Positions 1 through 4,792 of a stretch of DNA of 6,511 bases are shown in pieces. A model generated the notes under the pieces. It was not told the origin of the DNA. It did not search any database and saw nothing but the letters and a program-made list of their open reading frames with translations. The first letter of the stretch is position 1, and every line of letters begins with the position of its first letter. Both the position numbers and the translations under genes were made by a program. Source of the DNA: an archaeon (lineage in GTDB: Archaea; Micrarchaeota; Micrarchaeia; Norongarragalinales; SBBD01); assembly GCA_005239845.1 (NCBI GenBank), contig SBBD01000116.1, positions 1 to 6,511 on the forward strand. Direction: 5' to 3'.

Positions 1-104
1 AAGTGATGGCATTCGCGGCCCTCCTTCTCTTGCTGTTGCCCCGCATGCTGCAGCCCTACGGCAAGGCCACGGCAGCTTCCCCGAACGAGCCCATCCGGTA
101 CTGA
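1..104 (+). CDS. C-terminal end of a membrane protein (partial)
   Basis: The third reading frame is open from the left edge to a TGA at 102-104 and encodes 33 visible residues. It starts with a hydrophobic run (FAALLLLLLP) typical of a last transmembrane helix, followed by a short polar tail ending in PNEPIRY. The next gene begins 65 bases further on, with its own TATA box in between, so this gene ends a separate unit. The family cannot be identified from this fragment. The frame is chosen because of the helix-plus-tail pattern. Another frame also stays open through this stretch, so the call is moderate. Confidence 0.55.
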   Translation, partial: VMAFAALLLLLLPRMLQPYGKATAASPNEPIRY

Positions 105-130
105 GTCGCGTTTTCCAGGGAAAGCCCTCC

Positions 131-140
131 TTTTATAAAT
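131..140 (+). promoter_or_regulatory. Archaeal TATA box for the 170 gene
   Basis: TTTTATAAAT matches the archaeal TATA consensus. Its centre lies about 34 nt before the ATG at 170, which predicts a transcription start near 160-162 and a 5' leader of only about 8-10 nt. A short purine stretch (AAAGGT, 163-168) sits directly against the start codon, closer than a normal Shine-Dalgarno site. Confidence 0.6.
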
Positions 141-169
141 TTCTTGCAGAGAATGTTTTCTGAAAGGTC

Positions 170-571
170 ATGACGTTTAATGCCCAGCCGGTTTCCTTCC
201 AAACCGAAGAAGAGGCAACGCAAGCCATTTTAGGGCTCGAGGCCTCCGAGGAGTCCGCGAAAATCATGGCTCCCAAAGCGCTCTTCCGCGTCATCCGGTT
301 GGAAAACGTGAGGAATGCGGTTGCCAATATCCTGAAGCAGGAAATGCTTTCCGTGGGAGGCGATGCCGCCGTCTCAAAATATACGGTGGATTGCTCGAAA
401 CCGGCCACCGACGTTTTACTTTTTGGGACGCTAAAACAATTCCGGCGTGTTTTAATGAAAATGAGGGGGCAAGGCTATGGGATCAAGGGCAAGAGCGAAT
501 ACGCGGAAAAATTCAAGGAATACGTGCAGCTTGCAGAAGAGATAGAAAGCGTTTTAAAATCTGCCCCGTAA
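170..571 (+). CDS. Dihydropteroate synthase N-terminal-extension-like protein
   Basis: This 133-residue soluble protein has a segment at residues 52-70 (ANILKQEMLSVGGDAAVSK) followed by TDVLLFGTLKQFRRV at 80-94. I recognise this combination from the N-terminal extension carried by some bacterial and archaeal dihydropteroate synthases, ahead of the TIM-barrel that joins pterin to p-aminobenzoate. None of the barrel motifs is present, and the protein ends in a charged helix (residues 108-130) at a clean TAA. It is therefore a stand-alone version of that domain rather than the enzyme. The ATG at 170 is the first plausible start after the TATA box at 131-140. A membrane protein gene follows 50 bases later on the same strand, probably in one transcript. 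The family resemblance is from memory. What the domain does alone is unknown; binding pterin or a partner enzyme is only a guess. Confidence 0.7.
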   Translation: MTFNAQPVSFQTEEEATQAILGLEASEESAKIMAPKALFRVIRLENVRNAVANILKQEMLSVGGDAAVSKYTVDCSKPATDVLLFGTLKQFRRVLMKMRGQGYGIKGKSEYAEKFKEYVQLAEEIESVLKSAP

Positions 572-610
572 TCGTTGGTGTTTGTTTTCAAGCTCTGTTA
601 GTGTTCAAGA

Positions 611-615
611 GGAGG
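611..615 (+). promoter_or_regulatory. Shine-Dalgarno site fixing a GTG start
   Basis: GGAGG lies six bases before the GTG at 622. It selects this GTG over the in-frame GTG at 601 and over the much earlier in-frame ATG at 391, which would overlap the preceding gene by 181 bases. It also shows that this organism uses Shine-Dalgarno initiation inside operons. Confidence 0.75.
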
Positions 616-621
616 GTTGGC

Positions 622-1332
622 GTGGATGGGAGCAAAGTGATTAGCAGAAAGCGTGTCTTGTTTGTCTTGTTGTTTGGTTTCCTTGCCCTCGTTTCGCAGA
701 GCGTCAACTTTTCGCAACTCGTGGGTTCCAAGAGCCAGTTCTTCACGTTTTTTCAGTTCATCGGCCCCATCGCCGGCGGATTCCTGGGCCCCGTTGCAGG
801 CGTGGCATCCGTCCTCCTCGCCCAGGTAGGAGGCATTGCTTTGCTCGGAAAACCTTTCGACTTCATCAGCGTGCTGCGCTTGACGCCCATGCTGTTTGCA
901 GCCGTTTATTTTGCGAACTATAAACAGAAACACAATTGGTTTGTTCCCCTCCTTGCCATTGCTGCCTTCCTGCTTCACCCTGTGGGCGGACAAGCGTGGT
1001 ATTATTCGCTCTACTGGCTGATTCCCGTCGTCGCCGCTTTGCTGCCTGAAAACCTGTTCCTGCGTTCCCTTGGAGCCACGTTCACGGCTCATGCGGTTGG
1101 TGGAGTCATTTGGTTGTACACATTTGCACCCGAACTAAATACTCCGGCATATTGGACGGCGCTCATTCCCATCGTGGCGTACGAGCGCTTCCTCTTCGCC
1201 GCCGGAATCGCGGTTTCCTTCGTGGTGTTCAACACGGTGCTGCACAAGCTGGAGCACTGGGTGCCCAACGAAGTCGTTTCCGTGGACGCGAGGTACGTAT
1301 TGAGCAGGCAAGGCCTCGGAGTCAAGGCCTAA
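622..1332 (+). CDS. Polytopic membrane protein, ECF-transporter S-component-like
   Basis: With the GTG start at 622 the product is 236 residues. It has about six or seven hydrophobic segments (roughly 11-29, 44-68, 82-98, 105-119, 128-145, 150-167 and 176-205) and a short soluble tail (206-236). The segment FIGPIAGGFLGPVAG (46-60) and the overall size recall substrate-binding S components of energy-coupling-factor vitamin transporters, which give specificity to an ATPase/T-component module. I cannot name a substrate, and no ECF ATPase or T component is in view. The charged pair in AYERF (186-190), inside an otherwise hydrophobic stretch, is a candidate functional site. The gene lies 50 bases after the DHPS-domain gene, in the same direction. 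Its last four bases overlap the end of the convergent gene at 1329-1634. It could instead be an unrelated archaeal membrane family. Confidence 0.8.
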   Translation: MDGSKVISRKRVLFVLLFGFLALVSQSVNFSQLVGSKSQFFTFFQFIGPIAGGFLGPVAGVASVLLAQVGGIALLGKPFDFISVLRLTPMLFAAVYFANYKQKHNWFVPLLAIAAFLLHPVGGQAWYYSLYWLIPVVAALLPENLFLRSLGATFTAHAVGGVIWLYTFAPELNTPAYWTALIPIVAYERFLFAAGIAVSFVVFNTVLHKLEHWVPNEVVSVDARYVLSRQGLGVKA

Positions 1333-1634
1333 CGGTCAAACCGGTAGGGTTCCCTTGCGCGTTCATTTCCCACGCTTCCTGGAACCGTTCTTAGAAGTTC
1401 ATCCACCAGGTAGGGCCCTAGTTCTCGGTGTTGTAGGACGTTCATAAGATAGTTTCTACTCAAGTCTACCCGATTGAAATACTCGTCTCGAACCACCGCG
1501 TGAACCGGTGAATTAGGTATTTCGAAAGGATGGGCTTCGTTGAGTGCCACCGCTTTCGCTTGAATTCGTGCGTGCAATTCCTTGATTTCTTGTGGAATTC
1601 GCGAGCCTACTACAACGGGTCTTTTCTTCGACAT
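1329..1634 (-). CDS. Small hypothetical protein, possibly ribbon-helix-helix-like N-terminus
   Basis: This is a 101-residue basic, soluble protein that I do not recognise. Its N-terminus (KRPVVVGSRIPQEIKELHARI, about residues 4-24, a strand followed by an amphipathic helix) has the pattern of a ribbon-helix-helix DNA-binding subunit, but this is only a resemblance. The remainder is rich in charged and aromatic residues, with no cysteines and no membrane segment. A TATA box centred 25 nt before the ATG supports a leaderless transcript and a real gene. It is divergent from the nucleotidyltransferase/HEPN pair and uses codons such as CTA, AGA and CGA more freely than the genes to its left, so it may belong to the same accessory block. 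A transcriptional regulator for that pair is one possibility. Confidence 0.65.
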   Translation of the reverse strand: MSKKRPVVVGSRIPQEIKELHARIQAKAVALNEAHPFEIPNSPVHAVVRDEYFNRVDLSRNYLMNVLQHRELGPYLVDELLRTVPGSVGNERAREPYRFDR

Positions 1635-1654
1635 GATTACTTTGAGACTTTGGC

Positions 1655-1663
1655 AAATTAAAA
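1655..1663 (-). promoter_or_regulatory. TATA box for the small minus-strand gene
   Basis: Read on the minus strand this is TTTTAATTT, preceded by a purine-rich CTAAAGG that could serve as a BRE. Its centre is 25 nt from the ATG at 1634, which places the transcription start at or next to the start codon. Confidence 0.5.
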
Positions 1664-1720
1664 CCTTTAGACAAGCGTCGGGGAGGAAACTCTGCTGCTG
1701 CTTTCAGAGGGTAAAGCAAG

Positions 1721-1730
1721 TTATATAAAA
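1721..1730 (+). promoter_or_regulatory. TATA box for the toxin-antitoxin operon
   Basis: TTATATAAAA is a strong archaeal TATA element, preceded by the purine-rich GTAAAGCAAG as a possible BRE. The centre is about 28 nt before the ATG at 1754, consistent with a leaderless or near-leaderless message. Together with the minus-strand promoter at 1655-1663 it makes 1635-1753 a divergent control region. Confidence 0.7.
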
Positions 1731-1753
1731 GACGGTGCCTCAAGAGTATCTGG

Positions 1754-2059
1754 ATGGGGATGGCCATGCTTAACACCCAAATCATTTTGAAAAACCTTAA
1801 AGGCATGAAAGCGCAAATCCGGCGCCTGGGGGTCAAGAGGCTGGGACTATTCGGCTCTTACGTTCGAGGAAAACCCTCCGCGAACAGCGACCTAGACTTC
1901 CTTGTCGAATTCAGCAAGCCCACGTTTGACAATTACATGGACCTCAAAGAACTGCTTCAGAAGACGTTTGGCAAGAAGGTGGATCTCGTCACGGAAGAAA
2001 GCGTCAAGCCCTCGCTCCGCCACGTAAAAGAGGAAGCAGCCTATGCCGAAATCGTATAA
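1754..2059 (+). CDS. mntA: MntA-type nucleotidyltransferase antitoxin
   Basis: This 101-residue minimal nucleotidyltransferase carries the family signature GS-x10-DxD (G34, S35, D46, D48) and a third acidic residue in KKVDLV (D77). These form the metal- and ATP-binding site of the pol-beta fold. In characterised MntA-HepT systems the antitoxin transfers AMP groups onto a tyrosine of the HEPN toxin and so silences it. All the visible catalytic residues are intact, so it should be active. Possible starts are ATG 1754, 1760 and 1766; I chose 1754 because the TATA box predicts transcription starting just before it. The gene overlaps the HEPN gene by 17 bases, showing that the two are translated together. 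The length fits the family. Confidence 0.9.
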   Translation: MGMAMLNTQIILKNLKGMKAQIRRLGVKRLGLFGSYVRGKPSANSDLDFLVEFSKPTFDNYMDLKELLQKTFGKKVDLVTEESVKPSLRHVKEEAAYAEIV

Positions 2060-2381
2060 ACTGTACTTGGAAGACATTCGGTATTCCATAGCGAAAATAG
2101 AAGCGTATACTTCTGGAGTTTCGTTTGAAGAATTCGCTGGAAACTCCTTAATCGTAGATGGCACGGTTCGGAACCTTGAAATTATCGGGGAAGCCGTGAA
2201 GAAGCTACCCCCGTCTCTTACGGAAGCTCACCCTGAAATAGCGTGGAAGAAGATGGCGGGGCTGAGAGATATTCTCATTCACGAATATTTCGGAGTCGAC
2301 GTTAAAATAATTTGGGACATCGTACGCCACAAGTTGCCTGAGTTGAAGGAAGTCGTACGCAAAATCTTGTCCGAAAAATAG
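2043..2381 (+). CDS. hepT: HepT-like HEPN ribonuclease toxin (DUF86 family)
   Basis: This 112-residue, all-helical protein has RNLEIIGEAVKKLP (43-56) and LRDILIHEYFGVD (74-86), both typical of the HepT/DUF86 HEPN family. The catalytic R-x4-H-x-Y motif is complete (R75, H80, Y82), with Y82 being the tyrosine that MntA partners modify. Family members are RNases; one studied homologue trims tRNA 3' ends. The ATG at 2043 lies inside the end of the antitoxin gene and has GAGG about nine bases before it. The toxin is second in the operon, after its antitoxin. Its stop is only 13 bases from the 3' end of a tRNA-Ser gene on the opposite strand, and no obvious T-rich terminator follows it on the plus strand. 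Confidence 0.9.
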   Translation: MPKSYKLYLEDIRYSIAKIEAYTSGVSFEEFAGNSLIVDGTVRNLEIIGEAVKKLPPSLTEAHPEIAWKKMAGLRDILIHEYFGVDVKIIWDIVRHKLPELKEVVRKILSEK

Positions 2382-2386
2382 TAAAA
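2374..2386 (-). terminator. Oligo-T terminator candidate for tRNA-Ser
   Basis: On the minus strand, nine bases after the tRNA-Ser 3' end, the sequence reads TTTTACTATTTTT, the kind of T-tract at which archaeal RNA polymerase terminates. It overlaps the last two codons and the stop of the HEPN gene on the other strand. Confidence 0.5.
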
Positions 2387-2394
2387 GTCGGCTA

Positions 2395-2477
2395 CGCCGG
2401 GGAGGAGATTCGAACTCCTGATCCCTTGCGGGAACTGGTTTTCAAGACCAGCGCAATAACCGCTCTGCCACCCCGGC
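2395..2477 (-). tRNA. tRNA-Ser(UGA)
   Basis: This 83-nt tRNA has a seven-pair acceptor stem (GCCGGGG with CCCCGGC), an anticodon stem CTGGT/ACCAG with loop CTTGAAA (anticodon TGA, bases 2444-2442), and a T arm AGGAG-TTCGAAT-CTCCT. A long variable arm containing CCC-GCAA-GGG marks it as class II. The D stem is the short GCA/TGC form usual for serine. The discriminator is G73. The next genomic bases are TAG, so CCA is added after transcription. No intron is seen. It diverges from tRNA-Arg. Confidence 0.95.
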
Positions 2478-2518
2478 ATGAAAAGGAACCGAAAGGAATA
2501 GAATACGCGTAAGCCAAG

Positions 2519-2527
2519 TATTTTAAA
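2519..2527. promoter_or_regulatory. Shared AT-rich promoter element between the two tRNA genes
   Basis: TATTTTAAA is the only convincing TATA-like sequence in the 79-bp gap between the divergent tRNA genes. It reads plausibly on both strands (TTTAAAATA on the minus strand). Its centre is 34 nt from the start of tRNA-Arg and 46 nt from the start of tRNA-Ser, so transcription starting about 26 nt away would give leaders of roughly 8 and 20 nt. Use in both directions is an inference. Confidence 0.45.
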
Positions 2528-2535
2528 GTTCGGAA

Positions 2536-2547
2536 GCCTCTTGAGGC
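2536..2547. repeat. Small palindrome upstream of tRNA-Arg
   Basis: GCCTC-TT-GAGGC is a perfect five-pair inverted repeat lying between the TATA-like element and the tRNA-Arg 5' end, close to the expected transcription start. It could be an operator, a leader hairpin or chance. Confidence 0.35.
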
Positions 2548-2556
2548 AGTAACAAA

Positions 2557-2734
2557 GGGCCCATAGCTCAACCAGGACAGAGCGACTGGTTCCGGACCGT
2601 TTCCCCCTCCCTTTTTCGGAGGGGCGGAAGTCGCGGCTTCGGTCCTCGGGCGGAAGAGCCAGTTCTTCCTCTCGAAGCGATTCACGCTTTGGGGAGATAC
2701 CAGTAGGCTGCGGGTTCGAATCCCGTTGGGCCCG
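2557..2734 (+). tRNA. tRNA-Arg(CCG), split by an intron
   Basis: The exons are 2557-2595 and 2699-2734, giving a 75-nt mature tRNA. The acceptor stem is GGGCCCA/TGGGCCC (seven pairs). The D stem is GCTC/GAGC, with a loop of AACCAGGACA. The anticodon stem ACTGG/CCAGT closes loop TTCCGGA, anticodon CCG at 2592-2594. The variable loop is AGGCT, and the T arm is GCGGG-TTCGAAT-CCCGT with one G-T pair. The discriminator is G73 and CCA is not encoded. The anticodon reads CGG codons. The intron sits at the usual archaeal place, after position 37. A short T-rich stretch that may end transcription begins ten bases after the gene. Confidence 0.94.
2596..2698 (+). other. Archaeal tRNA intron with bulge-helix-bulge junction
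   Basis: This 103-nt intron lies between tRNA positions 37 and 38. The junctions form a canonical motif. A four-pair central helix joins TTCC (2590-2593) with GGAG (2693-2696). It is flanked by three-base bulges GGA (2594-2596, cut after 2595) and ATA (2697-2699, cut after 2698), with the anticodon stem outside and CCG/TGG (2597-2599 with 2690-2692) inside. The body carries a hairpin CCCCTCC/GGAGGGG (2604-2610 with 2618-2624). A second, two-level hairpin pairs GCTTCG/CGAAGC (2636-2641 with 2673-2678) around GGAAGA/TCTTCC (2652-2657 with 2664-2669). Splicing would be by the tRNA endonuclease and RtcB ligase. No reading frame and no C/D-box pattern is seen inside. Confidence 0.9.
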
Positions 2735-2740
2735 TTGACC
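2720..2740 (+). repeat. Direct repeat copy 1 (tRNA-Arg 3' end, att-like)
   Basis: Twenty-one bases are identical to 2838-2858. They cover the last base(s) of the T loop, the T-stem 3' strand, the acceptor 3' strand, the discriminator, and six bases beyond the tRNA. This composition is typical of the core of tRNA attachment sites used by tyrosine integrases. No integrase gene is in the window. Confidence 0.7.
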
Positions 2741-2773
2741 CGGCTTTTCTTTAAGAAAGAAAAGTAGGGTCGA
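2735..2773 (+). terminator. Hairpin with T-tract directly after tRNA-Arg
   Basis: The structure starts at the first base after the tRNA. TTGACCC (2735-2741) pairs with GGGTCGA (2767-2773, one G-T pair). After a 2x2 internal loop, CTTTTCTTT (2744-2752) pairs perfectly with AAAGAAAAG (2756-2764) around loop AAG. The pyrimidine arm supplies a T-tract that could terminate tRNA-Arg transcription. The degree of pairing is more than archaeal termination needs, so another role is possible. Confidence 0.55.
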
Positions 2774-2802
2774 TACAAAAGAAACGGTTCAGGGGTAGAG
2801 GC

Positions 2803-2837
2803 GACACGAGTAGGGGGCGAAGCCCCCTGGAGGTGTC
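2803..2837 (+). repeat. Stem-loop just before the second repeat copy
   Basis: GACAC (2803-2807) pairs with GTGTC (2833-2837) outside a 4x4 internal loop. AGGGGGC (2812-2818) then pairs with GCCCCCT (2822-2828) around a GAA loop. It ends exactly one base before the second copy of the direct repeat. It is probably a structured DNA or RNA element; its function is unknown. Confidence 0.6.
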
Positions 2838-2858
2838 ATCCCGTTGGGCCCGTTGACC
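2838..2858 (+). repeat. Direct repeat copy 2 (duplicated tRNA-Arg 3' end)
   Basis: This is a perfect 21-base match to 2720-2740, 118 bp downstream. The sequence before it does not form a T arm, so it is not a second tRNA. It ends directly before the TATA box of the 2890 gene, so the duplication now forms the upstream flank of that promoter. Confidence 0.7.
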
Positions 2859-2859
2859 G

Positions 2860-2866
2860 TTTATAG
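2860..2866 (+). promoter_or_regulatory. TATA box for the 633-residue membrane protein
   Basis: TTTATAG is centred 27 nt before the ATG at 2890, predicting a leaderless transcript. It begins two bases after the second direct repeat. Confidence 0.5.
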
Positions 2867-2889
2867 TTATTGGCGGTTGAAAATCAGGC

Positions 2890-4791
2890 ATGTGGTTGGC
2901 CTTACTGTTTTTGCTTTCCAGTCTTGTTCTAGGCGCCGCCATTTCCTTTTCGTTGCCCTTCAAAAAGGATTGGCTTGAACTCCTGGCGTTGAGCCTGACG
3001 ATGGGTTTAGGCACTACCGCGTTTCTCACCTTTTGGGTTTCCTACGCTTTTTCCTCCTTGAGCTGGATTTCCATACTATTAGTTTGCGGGACAGCATTGG
3101 TAACTGGTTTTTGGTTGCTCAAAAGGAACAAGCAGGCGTTGAAGGAATGGAAACAATTACGGTGGCCTGCAATTACTCCTAGCCTAACGGTTGCCGTGCT
3201 GTTGTTTTTGCTGCTGGCCTACTTCAATTTTCTTGCGTTTTCCGTGAATGAAAGCGGGGCAATTTCCAGCATCCAGAATGCGTGGGGCGACTACCCTCTT
3301 CATTTCGCCATCATCAATTCGTTCGCGTTGAGGAACAATTTTCCTCCCATCTATCCGAACCTAGAAGGCGCTGTGATGCGGTATCCCTTCTTGTTTGACT
3401 TCTTGTCCTCCATCCTCGTGAAAGGAGGACTTCCACTGCAGGCAAGCGTGGTATTGCCCAATTTGTTCATGCTGTTTGCCGTCGTTTTTTTGGCGCGTAT
3501 GCTGGCCTTGAAGCTCTTGCAGAAAAAGGACTGGGCAGTTGCCGTGGCATTGCTGTTTTTCTTTTTGAATGGAAACCTTGCTTTCCTGCAGTTTTTTGGG
3601 GACGTTGGAAAGGCGCAGGATGTGGCCCGGTTTGTTCAGCATGTTCCGGAATACACGAAAAACGCAGAGCAAGGCATGGAAGTCTTAAACTTGGTTTATT
3701 CCATCTTCATCCCCCAACGCACCATTCTTTTGGGGTTTGCGCTCGCGTTGGTAGCCTATTACCTCTTGCTGCGCATCATGGAAGGGGAGGCAAAGAAAGA
3801 AGAGTATATGGTGCTGGGAATAATCGTGGGAATGCTGCCGTTGTCCCATGTCGCTTCCTTCGCGGTGGTTGGAGCAGCCAGCTTGTTCGTGTTCTTGGTG
3901 GATGCGTGGAAGAAAAAGAGAGCGGATGCGAATTGGTGGGCGTTCGGGATTCTCGCGTTCGTGCTGGTAATTCCGCAAATGCTTTGGGTCAATGAACAGC
4001 CCCGGCCTTCCACGTTTTTCGCCTGGCAGCCCGGCTGGCTTTCCAAAACCACGGATTTGGAGCAATGGGCGCTGTTCTGGTTCAACAACGTGGGAATTAT
4101 TTTGCCGCTTGCCGTACTAGGACTGTTGGTTGCAGACAACAAAATGAAGTTGTTTTACGTGCCGTTTTTAGTCGTGTTCGCGGCGGCGAATTTGGCGAGG
4201 TTCCAGCCGTGGGGCTGGGACAACACCAAGTATTTCGCGCACTGGATTTTGTTTACGGCGTTGCTGGCAGGAGGAGCACTCCAATACCTGGTTTACAAAT
4301 TAAAGTCACGAAACTCGCTTCGCTTGTGGTTGGGAAGGGGAATTGTCCTTCTTCTCGTGGTTTTTGGCGTGGGAGGAGGCGTATTCACGTTCTGGTATTG
4401 GAGCGGCACGACGCACGAATTGTTTTCTGCTGAAGACGTGCGCATGGCGGAAACTATTGCCGTGCGCACGCCGCAAAACGCCGTTTTCCTAACTGCTCCA
4501 AAGCACAACCATTTCATTTACGCATTGGCCGGAAGGCAGACCGTGTTGGGGTATGAAGGGCACACGTGGTCGCACGGGTTGGATGCCGGCACGCAGGCCC
4601 AATGCGTTTATGGGTTTTTCAGGGGGGAAAAGTTCGAAAAATGCGGGAGTGCGGATTACGTTCTCGTGTCCCATTTCGAGGAGGAAATGAATCGGGGCGT
4701 CGGGGACAAGCTGGAGGGAGTGACCGGCTTGGAAAAAGAGTTTGACGTCGCGGAAAACGGCAATAGGTATCGTCTGTTTAAATTCCGCTAA
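2890..4791 (+). CDS. GT-C-like polytopic membrane protein (putative glycosyltransferase)
   Basis: This 633-residue protein has about a dozen membrane helices up to residue 504 and a soluble C-terminal domain (about 506-633). It carries WGDYPLH (132-138) in the loop after an early helix, then RYPFLFDFL (164-172), IPQR (274-277), LPLSH (316-320) and FQPWGWDNTK (438-447). In the C-terminal domain KHNH (538-541) and GYEGHTWSHG (554-563) stand out. The acidic residue and histidine in the first extracytoplasmic loop, many helices and a terminal soluble domain are the plan of GT-C glycosyltransferases, which move sugars from polyprenyl-phosphate carriers outside the membrane. The exact family and substrate are not recognised. 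ATG 2890 is the only sensible start: an in-frame TGA lies 12 bases upstream and a TATA box 27 bases upstream. The gene converges on another GT-C-like gene with one base between the stops. Confidence 0.85.
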   Translation: MWLALLFLLSSLVLGAAISFSLPFKKDWLELLALSLTMGLGTTAFLTFWVSYAFSSLSWISILLVCGTALVTGFWLLKRNKQALKEWKQLRWPAITPSLTVAVLLFLLLAYFNFLAFSVNESGAISSIQNAWGDYPLHFAIINSFALRNNFPPIYPNLEGAVMRYPFLFDFLSSILVKGGLPLQASVVLPNLFMLFAVVFLARMLALKLLQKKDWAVAVALLFFFLNGNLAFLQFFGDVGKAQDVARFVQHVPEYTKNAEQGMEVLNLVYSIFIPQRTILLGFALALVAYYLLLRIMEGEAKKEEYMVLGIIVGMLPLSHVASFAVVGAASLFVFLVDAWKKKRADANWWAFGILAFVLVIPQMLWVNEQPRPSTFFAWQPGWLSKTTDLEQWALFWFNNVGIILPLAVLGLLVADNKMKLFYVPFLVVFAAANLARFQPWGWDNTKYFAHWILFTALLAGGALQYLVYKLKSRNSLRLWLGRGIVLLLVVFGVGGGVFTFWYWSGTTHELFSAEDVRMAETIAVRTPQNAVFLTAPKHNHFIYALAGRQTVLGYEGHTWSHGLDAGTQAQCVYGFFRGEKFEKCGSADYVLVSHFEEEMNRGVGDKLEGVTGLEKEFDVAENGNRYRLFKFR

Positions 4792-4792
4792 T

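Noticed and set aside
391..621. N-terminal extension of the ECF-like membrane protein to an ATG at 391
   Set aside because: It would overlap the preceding gene by 181 bases in another frame and adds an arginine- and cysteine-rich stretch unlike a membrane protein. GTG 622 has an ideal GGAGG site.
598..1092. Minus-strand open frame opposite the membrane protein
   Set aside because: Its product is rich in Gln, Glu, Asn, His and Lys, the usual reverse image of a hydrophobic gene. The plus-strand frame has clear membrane helices.
2395..2477. Selenocysteine tRNA
   Set aside because: TCA appears only on the plus strand. The tRNA lies on the minus strand with anticodon TGA, reading UCA serine codons, and the stem lengths are normal for tRNA-Ser.
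2596..2698. C/D-box guide RNA inside the tRNA-Arg intron
   Set aside because: No RTGATGA C box or paired CTGA D box occurs in the intron.
2786..2858. A complete second tRNA ending at the repeat copy
   Set aside because: There is no 5' acceptor strand to pair with the copied 3' end, and the bases before the copy do not make a T arm. Kept only as a possible remnant.
2392..3029. Minus-strand open frames across the tRNAs and into the 2890 gene
   Set aside because: They run through two well-folded tRNA genes, an intron and the start of a convincing gene, and their products have no coherent domain.
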